Assembly (NCBI GenBank): GCA_036274895.1
Contig: DASUEU010000037.1
Location: forward strand, 124,001 to 188,000
DNA: 64,000 nt
Reading direction: 5' to 3'
Origin: CALMKX01 sp036274895
GTDB taxonomy: Bacteria > Acidobacteriota > Thermoanaerobaculia > Multivoradales > SZUA-115
Part shown: in pieces, positions 38,357 to 46,764 of the stretch
Numbering within the stretch: the stretch's first letter is position 1
How the letters are laid out: each line of letters starts with the position of its first letter
Position numbers and translations under genes: made by a program
The notes under the pieces: model-generated
Told to the model about the DNA's origin: nothing
The model's database searches: none
Seen by the model: the letters and a program-made list of their open reading frames with translations, nothing else

Positions 38357-40528
38357 TCAACGACCGGCGTGAAACCCCTCCCCCGCCGCCGCCATCCGCA
38401 CCAGCAGGGGAGCCGGCGCCAGGGCTTCGCCGCCGTAGCGCTCCGCCAGGGCTGACAGACGATCGACGACCCAGGAAAGGCCCCGGCGATCGGCCTCGCG
38501 GAGGAGGCCACCCCGGAACGGGGGAAAACCGAAGCCGAAGACCACCGCGAGGTCGATGGCCCGGGGGTCCCTCAGGATGCCGTCCTCGATGGCCCGGGCG
38601 GTCTCGTTCAGCATGGCCAGCCAGAGGCGATCCGCGATGTCCTCTGCCGGCAGGGGGCGCGCCTGCCAGCCGATCAGGGCGTAGACGCTCACGTCGGGGG
38701 TCTTGGCCTTGCCCTCGTAGCGGTAGAAGCCCCGCCCGGCCTTCCTCCCGAAGCGGCCTTCGTCGGCCAGCCGGGCCAGGGGCGGCGGCGCTTCGAACCG
38801 CACGCCGAGGCCCGCGGTCATCACGCCCTGGGCGTGGCGGGCGACGTCGAGACCGACCTCGTCGAGCAACGCCAGAGGCCCCACGGGCCAGCCCCAGGCC
38901 GTGGCGGCACGGTCGACCTCGGGGATCGAGGCTCCTTCGAGCAGACAACGGGCGGCCTCGTTGAGCAGGGGAGCGAGCACCCGGGTGGTGAGGAAGCCGG
39001 GGCCGTCCGCCACCACCACCACGGTCTTGCCCAGCCGCTCGCCCACCGCCACGGCCATCGCCAGGGCTTGCCGGTCCGTCCCGGGGTGGTGGATCACCTC
39101 CAACAGGGGCATCTTCGCCACCGGGCTGAAGAAGTGCATGCCCACCACCCGCTCGGGGCGGCGGCTGGCGGCGGCGATCGAGGCGATGGGCAGCGCGGAG
39201 GTGTTCGAGGCGAAGACCAGCCGCTCCGAGGTCGCCGCCTCGACCGCTCCCAGCACCTGGTGCTTGACCGCCAGGTCCTCGAACACGGCCTCGATCACCA
39301 GGTCCACCCCGGCGAGGTCGGCCATCTCGAGCGTGGGCACCACTCGCCCCCGGGCCGCGGTGGCCGCTGCGCCCACGAGGCGGCGCCGCGCTTCGAGAGC
39401 GCCGAACAACTCCCCCACCTGCTTGGTGCCGCGCGCGAGGGCCGGCTCGTCGCGGTCGATCAGCACCACCGGGAGACCCCTGAGCGCCGCGAGCTGAGCC
39501 ACCCCGGCACCCATGAAGCCTGCCCCGACCACGCCCAGGCGCTCGACGGCCGGTGCCCCCTTGGCCAGGGCCGCCGCCTCGGCCTCGACGTGCTTCTTGA
39601 GGAAGAAGAGCCCCACCAGGTTCCTGGCCGTCTCCGAGGTGACCAGCTCGGCGAAAGCCGTAGCCTCGGTCTCGAGGGCCCGGGGCAGGGGCTGGCGCAG
39701 ACCCCGGGCGACCACTTCGAGGGCTCGCAGGGGGGCTGGATAGCAGCCCTGAGTCCGCGCCAGCACCTGCTTCTCTGCCGGCCCGAAGATCGCCCGCCGG
39801 AGCCCGGGCAGGCGGGCCACCAGGTTGGCCGCCCTCGCTCCCAGGCGCAACGGCCGGCGCGGGGGCCGCCGCGCCAGCCGCTCGGCCACCTCCTCCAGGT
39901 CGGGAGGGTCGCAGACCTCGTCCACCAAGCCGCGCCGGAGGGCGCTCTCGGCATCGAGGCGCCGGCCCGTGAGCAGCAGATCGAGGGCGGCCATGACGCC
40001 GATCCGCCGCGGCAGGCGCTGGGTGCCGCCCAGACCCGGGATCAGGCCGAGCTCGACCTCCGGCAGGCCCAGGCGGGTCGCCGCGGCGCGGGTGGCGACG
40101 CGGAAGCGGCAGGCCAGGGCCAGCTCGAGCCCGCCCCCCAGGCAGGCGCCATGGATCGCCGCCACCGTCGGGCAGGGCAGCTTCTCGAGCCGGAGGAGGA
40201 GGCCGTGGCCCTGGCGCACCAGGGCCAGGACCCCGGCCTGGTCGGCAAGGCCGGCGAGCTCCTCGAGATCAGCACCGGCGACGAAGGTGTCCGGCTTGGC
40301 CGAGATCACCACCAGGCCCGCCGGCGGATGCTGCTCGAGCTCGGCCAACCAGCCCTCGAAGGCAGAGAGCAGCCGTGCCGAGAGGGTGTTGACGCGGCGG
40401 CCCGGCTCGTCGAGCCACAACCAGGCGAGATCGCTGCGCCGAACCAGCCTTCCCACCCCGCCGGTCCCAGCGTCTCCCTCGTTGGAGGGGAGCTGAGCAG
40501 GAGCGATTGGCAGGGAATGTCGGGTCAT
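38357..40528 (-). CDS. FadB-like enoyl-CoA hydratase / 3-hydroxyacyl-CoA dehydrogenase
   Basis: This 723-residue multifunctional beta-oxidation enzyme has an N-terminal crotonase domain (about 30-290) with the oxyanion-hole GACLGGGLELALACRFR. A NAD-binding 3-hydroxyacyl-CoA dehydrogenase domain (about 330-510, GAGFMGAGVAQLAA) follows, then two C-terminal HCDH helical domains (VGMHFFSPVAKMPLLEV, GFLTTRVLAP). It hydrates enoyl-CoA and oxidises the product. A thiolase gene is not adjacent. The ATG at 40528 is preferred over an upstream TTG or GTG because the added residues are basic and unlike family N-termini. It sits 13 nt before the 60-residue protein gene but that gene has its own promoter box. 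Confidence 0.9.
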   Translation of the reverse strand: MTRHSLPIAPAQLPSNEGDAGTGGVGRLVRRSDLAWLWLDEPGRRVNTLSARLLSAFEGWLAELEQHPPAGLVVISAKPDTFVAGADLEELAGLADQAGVLALVRQGHGLLLRLEKLPCPTVAAIHGACLGGGLELALACRFRVATRAAATRLGLPEVELGLIPGLGGTQRLPRRIGVMAALDLLLTGRRLDAESALRRGLVDEVCDPPDLEEVAERLARRPPRRPLRLGARAANLVARLPGLRRAIFGPAEKQVLARTQGCYPAPLRALEVVARGLRQPLPRALETEATAFAELVTSETARNLVGLFFLKKHVEAEAAALAKGAPAVERLGVVGAGFMGAGVAQLAALRGLPVVLIDRDEPALARGTKQVGELFGALEARRRLVGAAATAARGRVVPTLEMADLAGVDLVIEAVFEDLAVKHQVLGAVEAATSERLVFASNTSALPIASIAAASRRPERVVGMHFFSPVAKMPLLEVIHHPGTDRQALAMAVAVGERLGKTVVVVADGPGFLTTRVLAPLLNEAARCLLEGASIPEVDRAATAWGWPVGPLALLDEVGLDVARHAQGVMTAGLGVRFEAPPPLARLADEGRFGRKAGRGFYRYEGKAKTPDVSVYALIGWQARPLPAEDIADRLWLAMLNETARAIEDGILRDPRAIDLAVVFGFGFPPFRGGLLREADRRGLSWVVDRLSALAERYGGEALAPAPLLVRMAAAGEGFHAGR

Positions 40529-40740
40529 GGTGAGGGATTTCGTAGCCGAGAAGCGTAACAGACGATAGAAAGTACGATGGGACAACTATTCGGAGGGCGA
40601 AGCTTTTCTGTGCTGGGTGGTTCTGGCGTCCCTCGGGACGCACCGTGGTTACTCTTGTGGTAAATTCCTCCCACGTCGACAAATCCGGAATACACCACTT
40701 GTCTATTCGTGTTCTAGGTCGATATCTGAGTTTTATCCGA
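40529..40740. other. Divergent intergenic region, fadB-like / cytochrome operon
   Basis: 212 nt, AT-richer than its surroundings. A perfect hairpin (GCGTCC-CTCG-GGACGC) occupies 40626-40641. For the rightward operon TTGTCT (40699-40704), an 18-nt spacer and TATCTG (40723-40728) could be the promoter, 12 nt before the ATG at 40741. No gene is seen. Confidence 0.45.
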
Positions 40741-42059
40741 TGGGGGTAGAGCCAGGGATGAGAGGTGGAGGCGGCTCCGGGGCGCCGTGGCGCCTGCTCT
40801 TGAGACCTGTAGTGCCGGCTGCGGTCGTCGCCGTGGTGCTGGGGACCCTCTTTGCCACCGGCAACCGGGCGATCTTCGTGCCCGGCAAGACTTCTGACGG
40901 CCACCACCTGATCGAGGGGGCCTGCTCCTCCTGTCACCGCGGCTTCGCGCCGATCAAGAACGAGTCCTGCGCTGGTTGCCATCGCGCCGAGCTGGCCCAG
41001 GACACCCACTCCATCCGGGTCTTCGAGGATCCCCGCTGGGCCGAGGATCTCGCCCGCCTCGACGCCTCTCGCTGCATCACCTGCCACGGCGAGCACCACG
41101 TTGCGGACCGCGGCGTCACCGTCGAGGCTTCCTTCTGCTTCCCCTGCCACGACGACGTGCCCGAGAAGAGGCCCACTCACAAAGGCCTCCCGGCCAGCTC
41201 CTGCGGGGATGCGGGCTGCCACAACTACCACGACAATCGGGCGCTGAACACCGCCTTCCTCACCCGCGAGGCTGCCAAGCCGGACCTCGTGGACCGGGCG
41301 GGGTTGCCTTCCTTCCGCCGGCCAACGACCGGCCCGGCCGCCTCGGCCGACGCCCCCTCCGGGAGTGGCGATCCCGAGATCGAGAGGGCCTGGCTCGGCA
41401 GCCGTCACCGTGAGGCCGGGGTGAGCTGCGGGGATTGCCACGGCGAGGGGCCGGCCTTCGCTCGCTCGCCCGGCTTCGGCAAGTGCGCGGAGTGCCACGG
41501 CTTCGAGCACGAGACCTGGCGTGCCGGCAAGCACGGAGTGCGCGACAAGGCGGAGCTGGCTGCCCTCGAGCCGGGCGACGCGCGCCTGCCGATGAAGCCG
41601 GGTGGTGGCGAGCGCCCGGCCTCGATGTCCTGCGGCACCTGCCACGACCCGCACACGGTGGACACTCGCCGCGCCGCCGTGGAGGCCTGCCTGGCCTGCC
41701 ACGACGACCAGCACAGCCGGCTCTTCGCAGCCTCCCCCCATGGCCGCACGCTGGGTTCTGGTCCCGGCCCCACGGGAGCTGGCGAGGTGACCTGCGCCAC
41801 CTGCCACCTGCCTCGAGTGACCACCGACGAAGCCACGGGAGAGCGGGTGGTGGTCAACCACAACAACACGTTCACCCTGGAGCCGGTCGACCGCATGGCA
41901 GGCATGGTCTGCCTGCGCTGCCACGGCCTCGATCTGGCTCTCTCGAGCCTTCTCGACCGTGACCTCGGCAGGCGCAACTACGCCGGCCGGCCGAAGGAAC
42001 AGGCGGCCTCGATCCGTTTCATCAAGAACCTGGCGGCCCAGCGCCGCGGGGGAGGATAG
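40741..42059 (+). CDS. Membrane-anchored multihaem cytochrome c (about 10-11 haems)
   Basis: This protein of about 439 residues has an N-terminal signal anchor (RPVVPAAVVAVVLGTLFATG) and ten CxxCH haem sites, seen as CSSCH, CAGCH, CITCH, CFPCH, CGDCH, CAECH, CGTCH, CLACH, CATCH and CLRCH. A CGDAGCH between the fourth and fifth could hold an eleventh haem in a CX4CH site. Extra histidines can supply the distal ligands. It should be a periplasmic electron conduit. It is first in an operon with a DUF3365 haem protein and a membrane cytochrome b, which would exchange electrons with quinone. An alternative ATG exists at 40759. Confidence 0.88.
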
Positions 42060-42061
42060 AC

Positions 42062-42655
42062 ATGACTACGTTCTCGCTGCGCATCATCACCCGCGGGGCG
42101 CTCGCCGGTGTCGCCCTCTCACTCCTGCTCGACCACTGTGGTCAGGCGGCCGCGGCGCCACCCGCGGGCATCCCCCCCGAGCTCGTGGCCGACTACATCC
42201 ACGCCGTGATCGAGGCGGATCGCGCCGTCTACGCCGATCGCGTCGTTCAGCGGCTGCAGAACAAAGAGGGGGTCATCAAGGCCAGTGAGCACTTCGAAGC
42301 GGACAAGGCCCTGCCCCTGCCCGCCCAGATGCTGCGCATGGGCTCCCAGCTGGTCTCCGAGAAGGGCGTCGGCTTCCGCTACGCCCTGATCAGCCCCTGG
42401 GCGATCAACAAGGCCAACCTGCCGAAGACCGAGTTCGAGAAGCAGGGAGTGGCGTCGGTGGTCGCCGACCGCACCAAGCCCTTCCGCACCATCCAGGAGG
42501 TCGCCGGCAAGCGCTACTTCATGGCCGTCTACGCCGATATCGCCGTCTCGCCGGCCTGTGCCGCCTGCCACAACGACCACAGCGAAAGCCCCCGCAAGGA
42601 TTTCAAGACGGGGGACGTGATGGGTGGGGTCGTCATCACGCTACCGCTTCCCTGA
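42062..42655 (+). CDS. DUF3365 (Tll0287-like) monohaem protein
   Basis: This 197-residue protein has a signal peptide and a DUF3365/Tll0287-like sensor fold (about 60-195; GFRYALISPWAINKANLPKTEFEKQG and YFMAVYADIAVSPACAACH). The single CAACH haem site is near the C-terminus. In known relatives the haem is attached late in a PAS-like fold that may sense redox or gas. It starts 2 nt after the multihaem cytochrome gene and is clearly co-transcribed. Confidence 0.85.
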   Translation: MTTFSLRIITRGALAGVALSLLLDHCGQAAAAPPAGIPPELVADYIHAVIEADRAVYADRVVQRLQNKEGVIKASEHFEADKALPLPAQMLRMGSQLVSEKGVGFRYALISPWAINKANLPKTEFEKQGVASVVADRTKPFRTIQEVAGKRYFMAVYADIAVSPACAACHNDHSESPRKDFKTGDVMGGVVITLPLP

Positions 42656-42666
42656 AGGAGACTGTC

Positions 42667-43266
42667 ATGGGCACCGCTACGATCAAGATCAAGCCGAGGG
42701 TGCGCTGGGAGTTCCGCGTGCTGCCGATGATCGTCCTGCTGGTCGTGACGATCCTCGCCGTCGCCTCCTTGCTCCCCACTCTGACCAACGGCGGTGAGAG
42801 CCTCCTGGCCCAGCTGGCACGCTGGACCAAGAGCCACCTGTTCCGCCAGATCACGGGCTTCGTGGCTCTGGGGCTGATCCTGCTCGAGCTCGCCTACGCC
42901 CTGGTCAAGCGCAACAAGGTGCGATTGCCGGGCGACCGCGCCCGCTGGCGCGTCGTCCACATCCTGGTCGGCGCCACCCTGCTGCCGCTGATCGTCGTGC
43001 ACACCGGGGGGCGTTGGGGCCACAACCTGAACGGCCTGCTGCTCACCAGCCTGGTGGGCACGGTGTTGGTCGGGGTCGGGGGCAAGCTGGGCGAGGCGCT
43101 CAAGCTCCGCCAGGCCGAGCGCCGGCACGACCGCAAGGAGAAGCTCGACAGCAGCCGCAACAGCCGGCGGCCTTTCCACGCCACCTGGCTCCAGGCCCAC
43201 ACGGTGCTGGTCGGCCTCCTGCTCGCGCTGGTGGCCTTCCACGTCTTCTCCGTCTACTACTTCTGA
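42667..43266 (+). CDS. Membrane cytochrome b-like protein
   Basis: This 199-residue protein has four predicted helices. Histidines lie in pairs: WRVVHILVGATLLPLIVVH on helix 3 and TWLQAHTVLVGLLLALVAFH on helix 4, the spacing of a bis-His haem b site as in cytochrome b561 and NapC/ferric-reductase-type families. It is third in the operon, with a GAAGGAG Shine-Dalgarno, and probably links the multihaem cytochrome to the quinone pool. A strong hairpin follows. Confidence 0.72.
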   Translation: MGTATIKIKPRVRWEFRVLPMIVLLVVTILAVASLLPTLTNGGESLLAQLARWTKSHLFRQITGFVALGLILLELAYALVKRNKVRLPGDRARWRVVHILVGATLLPLIVVHTGGRWGHNLNGLLLTSLVGTVLVGVGGKLGEALKLRQAERRHDRKEKLDSSRNSRRPFHATWLQAHTVLVGLLLALVAFHVFSVYYF

Positions 43267-43280
43267 GCCCGCCGCAAGAG

Positions 43281-43319
43281 AGATCGGGCCGGCTGCTCTC
43301 CGAGCGGCCGGCCCGATCT
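43281..43319. terminator. Long stem-loop between convergent operons
   Basis: Perfect 13-bp arms (43281-43293, 43307-43319) with a 13-nt loop that itself pairs (GCTC/GAGC). It lacks a T-run but sits between the 3' ends of the cytochrome operon and the H-NOX gene, so it probably separates them. Confidence 0.6.
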
Positions 43320-43341
43320 GCCTCACCCCTTTCGAGCCTGC

Positions 43342-43881
43342 TCAGGTCACGCGCACCTTGATCTGGCAGGTCGGGTCCCCCTGGGTCATGCAGGTGGCCT
43401 CGCGGATCTCCACCGTTTCGCCGTAGTGCCCCGCGACGCCACGGACGATGCCCTTGGCCAGCGCGCACATGCGCCGCGCCGACCGATAGACCACCGTGAC
43501 CTCGTTGGGACCCGTGCGAGAGCACACCAGAGCAGGCGGCTTGGCTTGCTTGTTGCGCGTCCGCACCACGTGGTGGATGGTGTCCTCCACGTTGGCGAGG
43601 AAGTCGAGGGTGCGCCAGGAGGGGTTGAGCAGCGGCTTGTAGATGCGGATCAGGTCGCCGCCGATGAACAGACCGAAGTCCTCGAGGATCACCGCGACCT
43701 CGAGGCCGGTGATCTGCGAGGCCGTGACGACCATGGTGACGACTTCCTCGTCGGGATACATGAGGAAGTTCTCGTATTCCTTCTTGCCCAGCCCGGCCTG
43801 TTCCAGCAAGGCAGGCCAGGCATCACGGCCGAGCTTGGTCTCGACGTACTTCTTGATCTCCGAGATGATGAAGCCATGCAC
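43342..43881 (-). CDS. Stand-alone H-NOX (haem NO-binding) domain protein
   Basis: This 179-residue protein, the usual length for a lone H-NOX, binds haem b and senses NO. It starts HGFIISEIKKYVETKLG and has YPDEE at 42-46. The proximal haem ligand is His103 in VEDTIHHVV, and Pro115 packs the haem. YRSAR (Tyr132, Ser134, Arg136) binds the propionates. Aligning on YxSxR, the distal position that is Tyr in O2-binding forms is Ala142, which favours NO selectivity. Cys139, Cys164 and Cys172 match zinc ligands described for Shewanella H-NOX, with Glu161 in place of His. GTG start with GGAGGAGG upstream. Last gene of a ParA/roadblock operon. Confidence 0.93.
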   Translation of the reverse strand: MHGFIISEIKKYVETKLGRDAWPALLEQAGLGKKEYENFLMYPDEEVVTMVVTASQITGLEVAVILEDFGLFIGGDLIRIYKPLLNPSWRTLDFLANVEDTIHHVVRTRNKQAKPPALVCSRTGPNEVTVVYRSARRMCALAKGIVRGVAGHYGETVEIREATCMTQGDPTCQIKVRVT

Positions 43882-43944
43882 GGGTGAGCCTCCTCCCCGA
43901 AGCAGAAGTCAGGTCCGCCGCTCGATGGGAGCGGTCCGATGAGA

Positions 43945-44757
43945 TCAGGCCAGCTCGCCGATGGCCGACAGGAGCTTCGGGCCGTACTTCTTCATGATCG
44001 CCCGTGCCAGACCGAGATTGCCCTTCCGGGAGACCGCGAGCACGTGGTAGTACTCCTGGCCCATCGGCCGGATCAGCACGTACACCCTCTCGGTCGAGAT
44101 CAAGATGTCTTCCGTGGCATCGGCGCCCATGCCCAGCAGGTCCAGGGCTCGCCGGTTCGCCTTGACGACCTCGGCATACGAGGCTGCAGCGATCGAGGCA
44201 TCGAAATCAGGATCGATCGAGCCACCACCGATCGACAAGCCGCTGTCGATGTTGACGATGTCAGTGGAGACAAATTCCGGCACTTCTTCACGGAAACTTT
44301 CCAGAACCTTCTGAAGTGAATTCACTGCAAGCTCCTCCTTTCCCTCTCCGGTCTGATCCGACGGCAGGAGCTCGACCAGCCTGAGCACCGGTTCGGGCTC
44401 TGGTAGCCGGGTCTCGTCGTCCCGGCACAGCCGATCGAGCAGAATGCCACTAACCTTCAGGTCGAGCAGCTGGCCGGGCGCACTCTCGAGGGCGCGCAGC
44501 TCGACGTCCGTGCTCGGCCATCCGACGATCTCGTAGGCCGCCGCCTCGCCCGTGAGCGATCCGGCCTCTGCTTCGATGACTCGGCCTTGCTCGAAGGCCA
44601 GCCGCCCCTCCTGGGTCTCGGTGTAGACGTAGAGAACACAAGACCGCTTCTCGATCTCGATCATCTGCAGGACCGTCTGCAAGGGCAGGCCCTGGACGTA
44701 GCCGAGGAAGTCACGGTTTTGAGCCTTGTCGCGCAGATCATAGTTGGGTAGCGCCAT
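43945..44757 (-). CDS. DUF4388 (PATAN) plus roadblock/LC7 domain protein
   Basis: This 270-residue soluble protein starts with a PATAN/DUF4388 domain (about 15-125; LGYVQGLPLQTVLQMIEIEKRSCVLYV, GRLAFEQGRVIEAEAG), a cytoplasmic adaptor common in delta-proteobacterial and acidobacterial signalling. It ends with a roadblock/LC7-like domain (about 150-265; VEVVKANRRA-type helix, then STERVYVLIRP, YYHVLAVSRKGNLGLAR). Roadblock proteins dimerise and act as GTPase partners or GAPs, as MglB does for MglA. It is third in the ParA-roadblock-H-NOX operon. The ATG at 44757 has no strong Shine-Dalgarno. Confidence 0.82.
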   Translation of the reverse strand: MALPNYDLRDKAQNRDFLGYVQGLPLQTVLQMIEIEKRSCVLYVYTETQEGRLAFEQGRVIEAEAGSLTGEAAAYEIVGWPSTDVELRALESAPGQLLDLKVSGILLDRLCRDDETRLPEPEPVLRLVELLPSDQTGEGKEELAVNSLQKVLESFREEVPEFVSTDIVNIDSGLSIGGGSIDPDFDASIAAASYAEVVKANRRALDLLGMGADATEDILISTERVYVLIRPMGQEYYHVLAVSRKGNLGLARAIMKKYGPKLLSAIGELA

Positions 44758-44794
44758 CGCAGTCTCCGCGTCTCGAGTTTCTGGGTACCGGCCT

Positions 44795-45370
44795 CTAAGC
44801 CTCGTCCTCGGCGCTCATGGCCAAGGTGAGACCCTTGCGGAACGCCTCGGCCAGCTCCCGCCGGAGCGGCTGGGGAATGACCAGGCCGAGGGTGTAACGC
44901 CCGAGGGGCGTCTCCGCCTGAAGAAGGTGAAGGTAGTGGCTGGAATCGACCTCGATGGCGATCGAGGTTCGGGTGGGAGTGTCGAGGCTGTCGTGGATCC
45001 TCTCCATCAGGGTGACGAAAGCAGAGGAGATGGCCACCAGGGTCGGGTCGGCGTTCTTGTCCACGACCACCAGGCCCTCGGCGTCGACGATGAACAGCCG
45101 GCGGCAGCCGGTCTGCTCGACGATCCAGCCGAAGAGGGCCTCCAACCGGCCGCGCAGAGCAGGATCGGCGGTCTCGAAGGGCCGGAAGCGCACCGCGGCC
45201 TCCTCGGGATGCAGGATCGGCGGCGCTGCCGGCCTCGCCGCCGGGGCCCGCCACCAGGAGACCGCTCGCGGGCTCGCCCAGCCGAGCCCCTCGGTTCTCG
45301 CCGCCAGACCGGCGGCGAGCAGGGCTTGTTGCAGGGCGGCCGGCTCACACCAGGAGAGGGATCGGCTCAT
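44795..45370 (-). CDS. Roadblock/LC7-like domain protein
   Basis: This 191-residue protein has an Ala/Pro-rich first 60 residues and a roadblock/LC7-type domain (about 75-180): LEALFGWIVEQTGCRRLFIVDAEGLVVVDKN, then a helix, then TRTSIAIEVDSSHYLHLLQAE and LGRYTLGLVIPQPL. No cysteine-haem or enzymatic motif. Its start lies 26 nt inside the ParA-like gene, so translation may be coupled. Together with the next protein it could form a roadblock heterodimer. Confidence 0.75.
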   Translation of the reverse strand: MSRSLSWCEPAALQQALLAAGLAARTEGLGWASPRAVSWWRAPAARPAAPPILHPEEAAVRFRPFETADPALRGRLEALFGWIVEQTGCRRLFIVDAEGLVVVDKNADPTLVAISSAFVTLMERIHDSLDTPTRTSIAIEVDSSHYLHLLQAETPLGRYTLGLVIPQPLRRELAEAFRKGLTLAMSAEDEA

Positions 45371-46157
45371 CGATGGTCTCTTCCTTCACCAGGCCGAGGC
45401 GGGGCTCGAGCTCGGCGGCAATCTGATCGAAGACTCCCGCCACCGCCGGCGGGCGCCGAGACAGGAGGCCCAGAGGCACGCCGTGGGCGCTGGCCTGCAG
45501 GAAGGCGGGGTCCCGTGGCACGAAGCTCATCAGGACCAAATCGGAGGGTAGGGTGCCCCAGGTCTCCTGGGCCACGGCGAGCGAGACGTCGCTCTTCGAC
45601 GACAGCATGGTGAGCACGAAGCCGATGATCTCGACCTTGGCGCCGGCGTTGCGCAGGGTCGCCACCGAGGTGAGCAGGTGCGTGGTGGCCCGCAAGGAGA
45701 GAGGCTCGGCCTGCAGCGGCACCAGCAGGGTCTCCGCCTGCTCGACCACCGAGCGGGTGGGGCCATGCAGGCCCGAGGCGGTGTCCACCACCACCACGTC
45801 GGCCAATCGCCGCGCCTCCTCGAGCACCACCTGGAGGGCGGAGCGGTCTCCGAGCAAGTCGGCGCCGGCGGCCGGATCGGCTCCCGGCTCACGGCCCGCG
45901 AAAGGCAGGATCGCCAGGCGCTCGAGGCTGGTGCGCAGGAGCGCGTCGGCAACGGTGGAGCGCCCTTCGAGGCAGCCGGTCAGCCCCGCGCTGGCCCGTG
46001 CCGCGGTGCCCTGGACCGAGTTGCCGATGCCCCCTTGGGGATCGGCGTCGATGAGCAGCACCCGCGACCCGCGCTGGGCCAGCGCGAAGGCCAAGTTGAG
46101 GGCCACCGTGGTCTTGCCCACGCCCCCCTTGTAGCTAGCAACGGCCAGCACAGGCAT
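45345..46157 (-). CDS. ParA/MinD-family ATPase
   Basis: This 270-residue P-loop ATPase has the deviant Walker A KGGVGKTT at residues 10-17, LLIDADPQGG (Walker A' and switch), and VVVDTASG (Walker B) near 124. The tail SFVPRDPAFLQASAHGVPL is typical of chromosomal ParA-like positioning proteins. No ParB gene or C-terminal amphipathic helix is visible, so a cargo or polarity role rather than chromosome partition seems likely. It heads the roadblock / H-NOX operon. The ATG at 46157 (GGAGG upstream) fits the fold better than an in-frame GTG 18 nt earlier. Confidence 0.9.
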   Translation of the reverse strand: MPVLAVASYKGGVGKTTVALNLAFALAQRGSRVLLIDADPQGGIGNSVQGTAARASAGLTGCLEGRSTVADALLRTSLERLAILPFAGREPGADPAAGADLLGDRSALQVVLEEARRLADVVVVDTASGLHGPTRSVVEQAETLLVPLQAEPLSLRATTHLLTSVATLRNAGAKVEIIGFVLTMLSSKSDVSLAVAQETWGTLPSDLVLMSFVPRDPAFLQASAHGVPLGLLSRRPPAVAGVFDQIAAELEPRLGLVKEETIDEPIPLLV

Positions 46158-46348
46158 CGAAAGGGATACCTCCACTCCAGCACGCGTTGATGAGTGCTCA
46201 ATAGGCTAGAAGTACCCCTGGAGCCCGATCCGTGACAATGCTCCTTCACATCACGAGGGGCGCCAAGTATGGAAGTACTTGAATTTCGGTGACCGAATCC
46301 TGTTCTGGCTGGACAGGAACCACTACCTGCTGGGCAGAAACGTCGGCT
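46158..46348. other. Intergenic region upstream of the parA-like operon
   Basis: 191 nt without a gene. It must hold the end of the ctaB-sco-DUF420 transcript and the promoter of the ParA-like operon. A perfect small palindrome TTCGGT-G-ACCGAA lies at 46285-46297, and TTGTCA occurs on the minus strand near 46234 with TACTTC 18 nt downstream. Both are only candidates. Confidence 0.4.
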
Positions 46349-46762
46349 CTAGAGCTGGTAGAGCATCCAGTAGACGACGACCCCGGTGATCGAGACGTAA
46401 AGCCAGATCGGCAGGGCCCAGCGGGCGATCCGCTTGTGGCGGTCGAAGCGTCGCCGCACGGCGTGAGTCACCACGATCACCGCGAGAACCGGCACCGCGG
46501 CGGCGAGGACAGTGTGGGTGGCGAGGATGGTGAGGTAGACGGTGCGCAGGGTGCCCGTGCCCTGGAAGCGGACCGAGCCGACCTGGTAGTGGTACACGAG
46601 GTAGCAGGCGAGAAAGAGGGTGGAGCAGACCAGAGCCGCGATCATGGCCACCTTGTGGGCGTTGCGGCGGCCGGCGCGGATCAGCAGGTAGCCGGCCACC
46701 AGGCAGAGGGTGGCCAGGGAGTTCAGGAGGGCGTTGACGGTCGGCAGGTCACGGACGTCCAT
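46349..46762 (-). CDS. DUF420 membrane protein (cytochrome oxidase-associated)
   Basis: This 137-residue protein has four predicted helices and the DUF420 pattern: VNALLNSLATLCLVAGYLLIRAGRRNAHKVAM, with His in the loop, and TILATHTVLAAAVP. DUF420 proteins (CtaM/YozB-like) accompany haem-copper oxidases and help their assembly. It starts 2 nt after the sco gene and ends the ctaB-sco-DUF420 operon. Confidence 0.88.
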   Translation of the reverse strand: MDVRDLPTVNALLNSLATLCLVAGYLLIRAGRRNAHKVAMIAALVCSTLFLACYLVYHYQVGSVRFQGTGTLRTVYLTILATHTVLAAAVPVLAVIVVTHAVRRRFDRHKRIARWALPIWLYVSITGVVVYWMLYQL

Positions 46763-46764
46763 GC

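Noticed and set aside
40626..40641. Hairpin GCGTCC-CTCG-GGACGC as a riboswitch or attenuator
   Set aside because: It lies upstream of the predicted promoter of the cytochrome operon and is too short and isolated to support an RNA regulator.
46285..46297. Palindrome TTCGGT-G-ACCGAA as an NO-responsive regulator site for the H-NOX operon
   Set aside because: It is short, lies about 130 nt from the ParA-like start, and does not match a known NO-regulator consensus that I can name with confidence.
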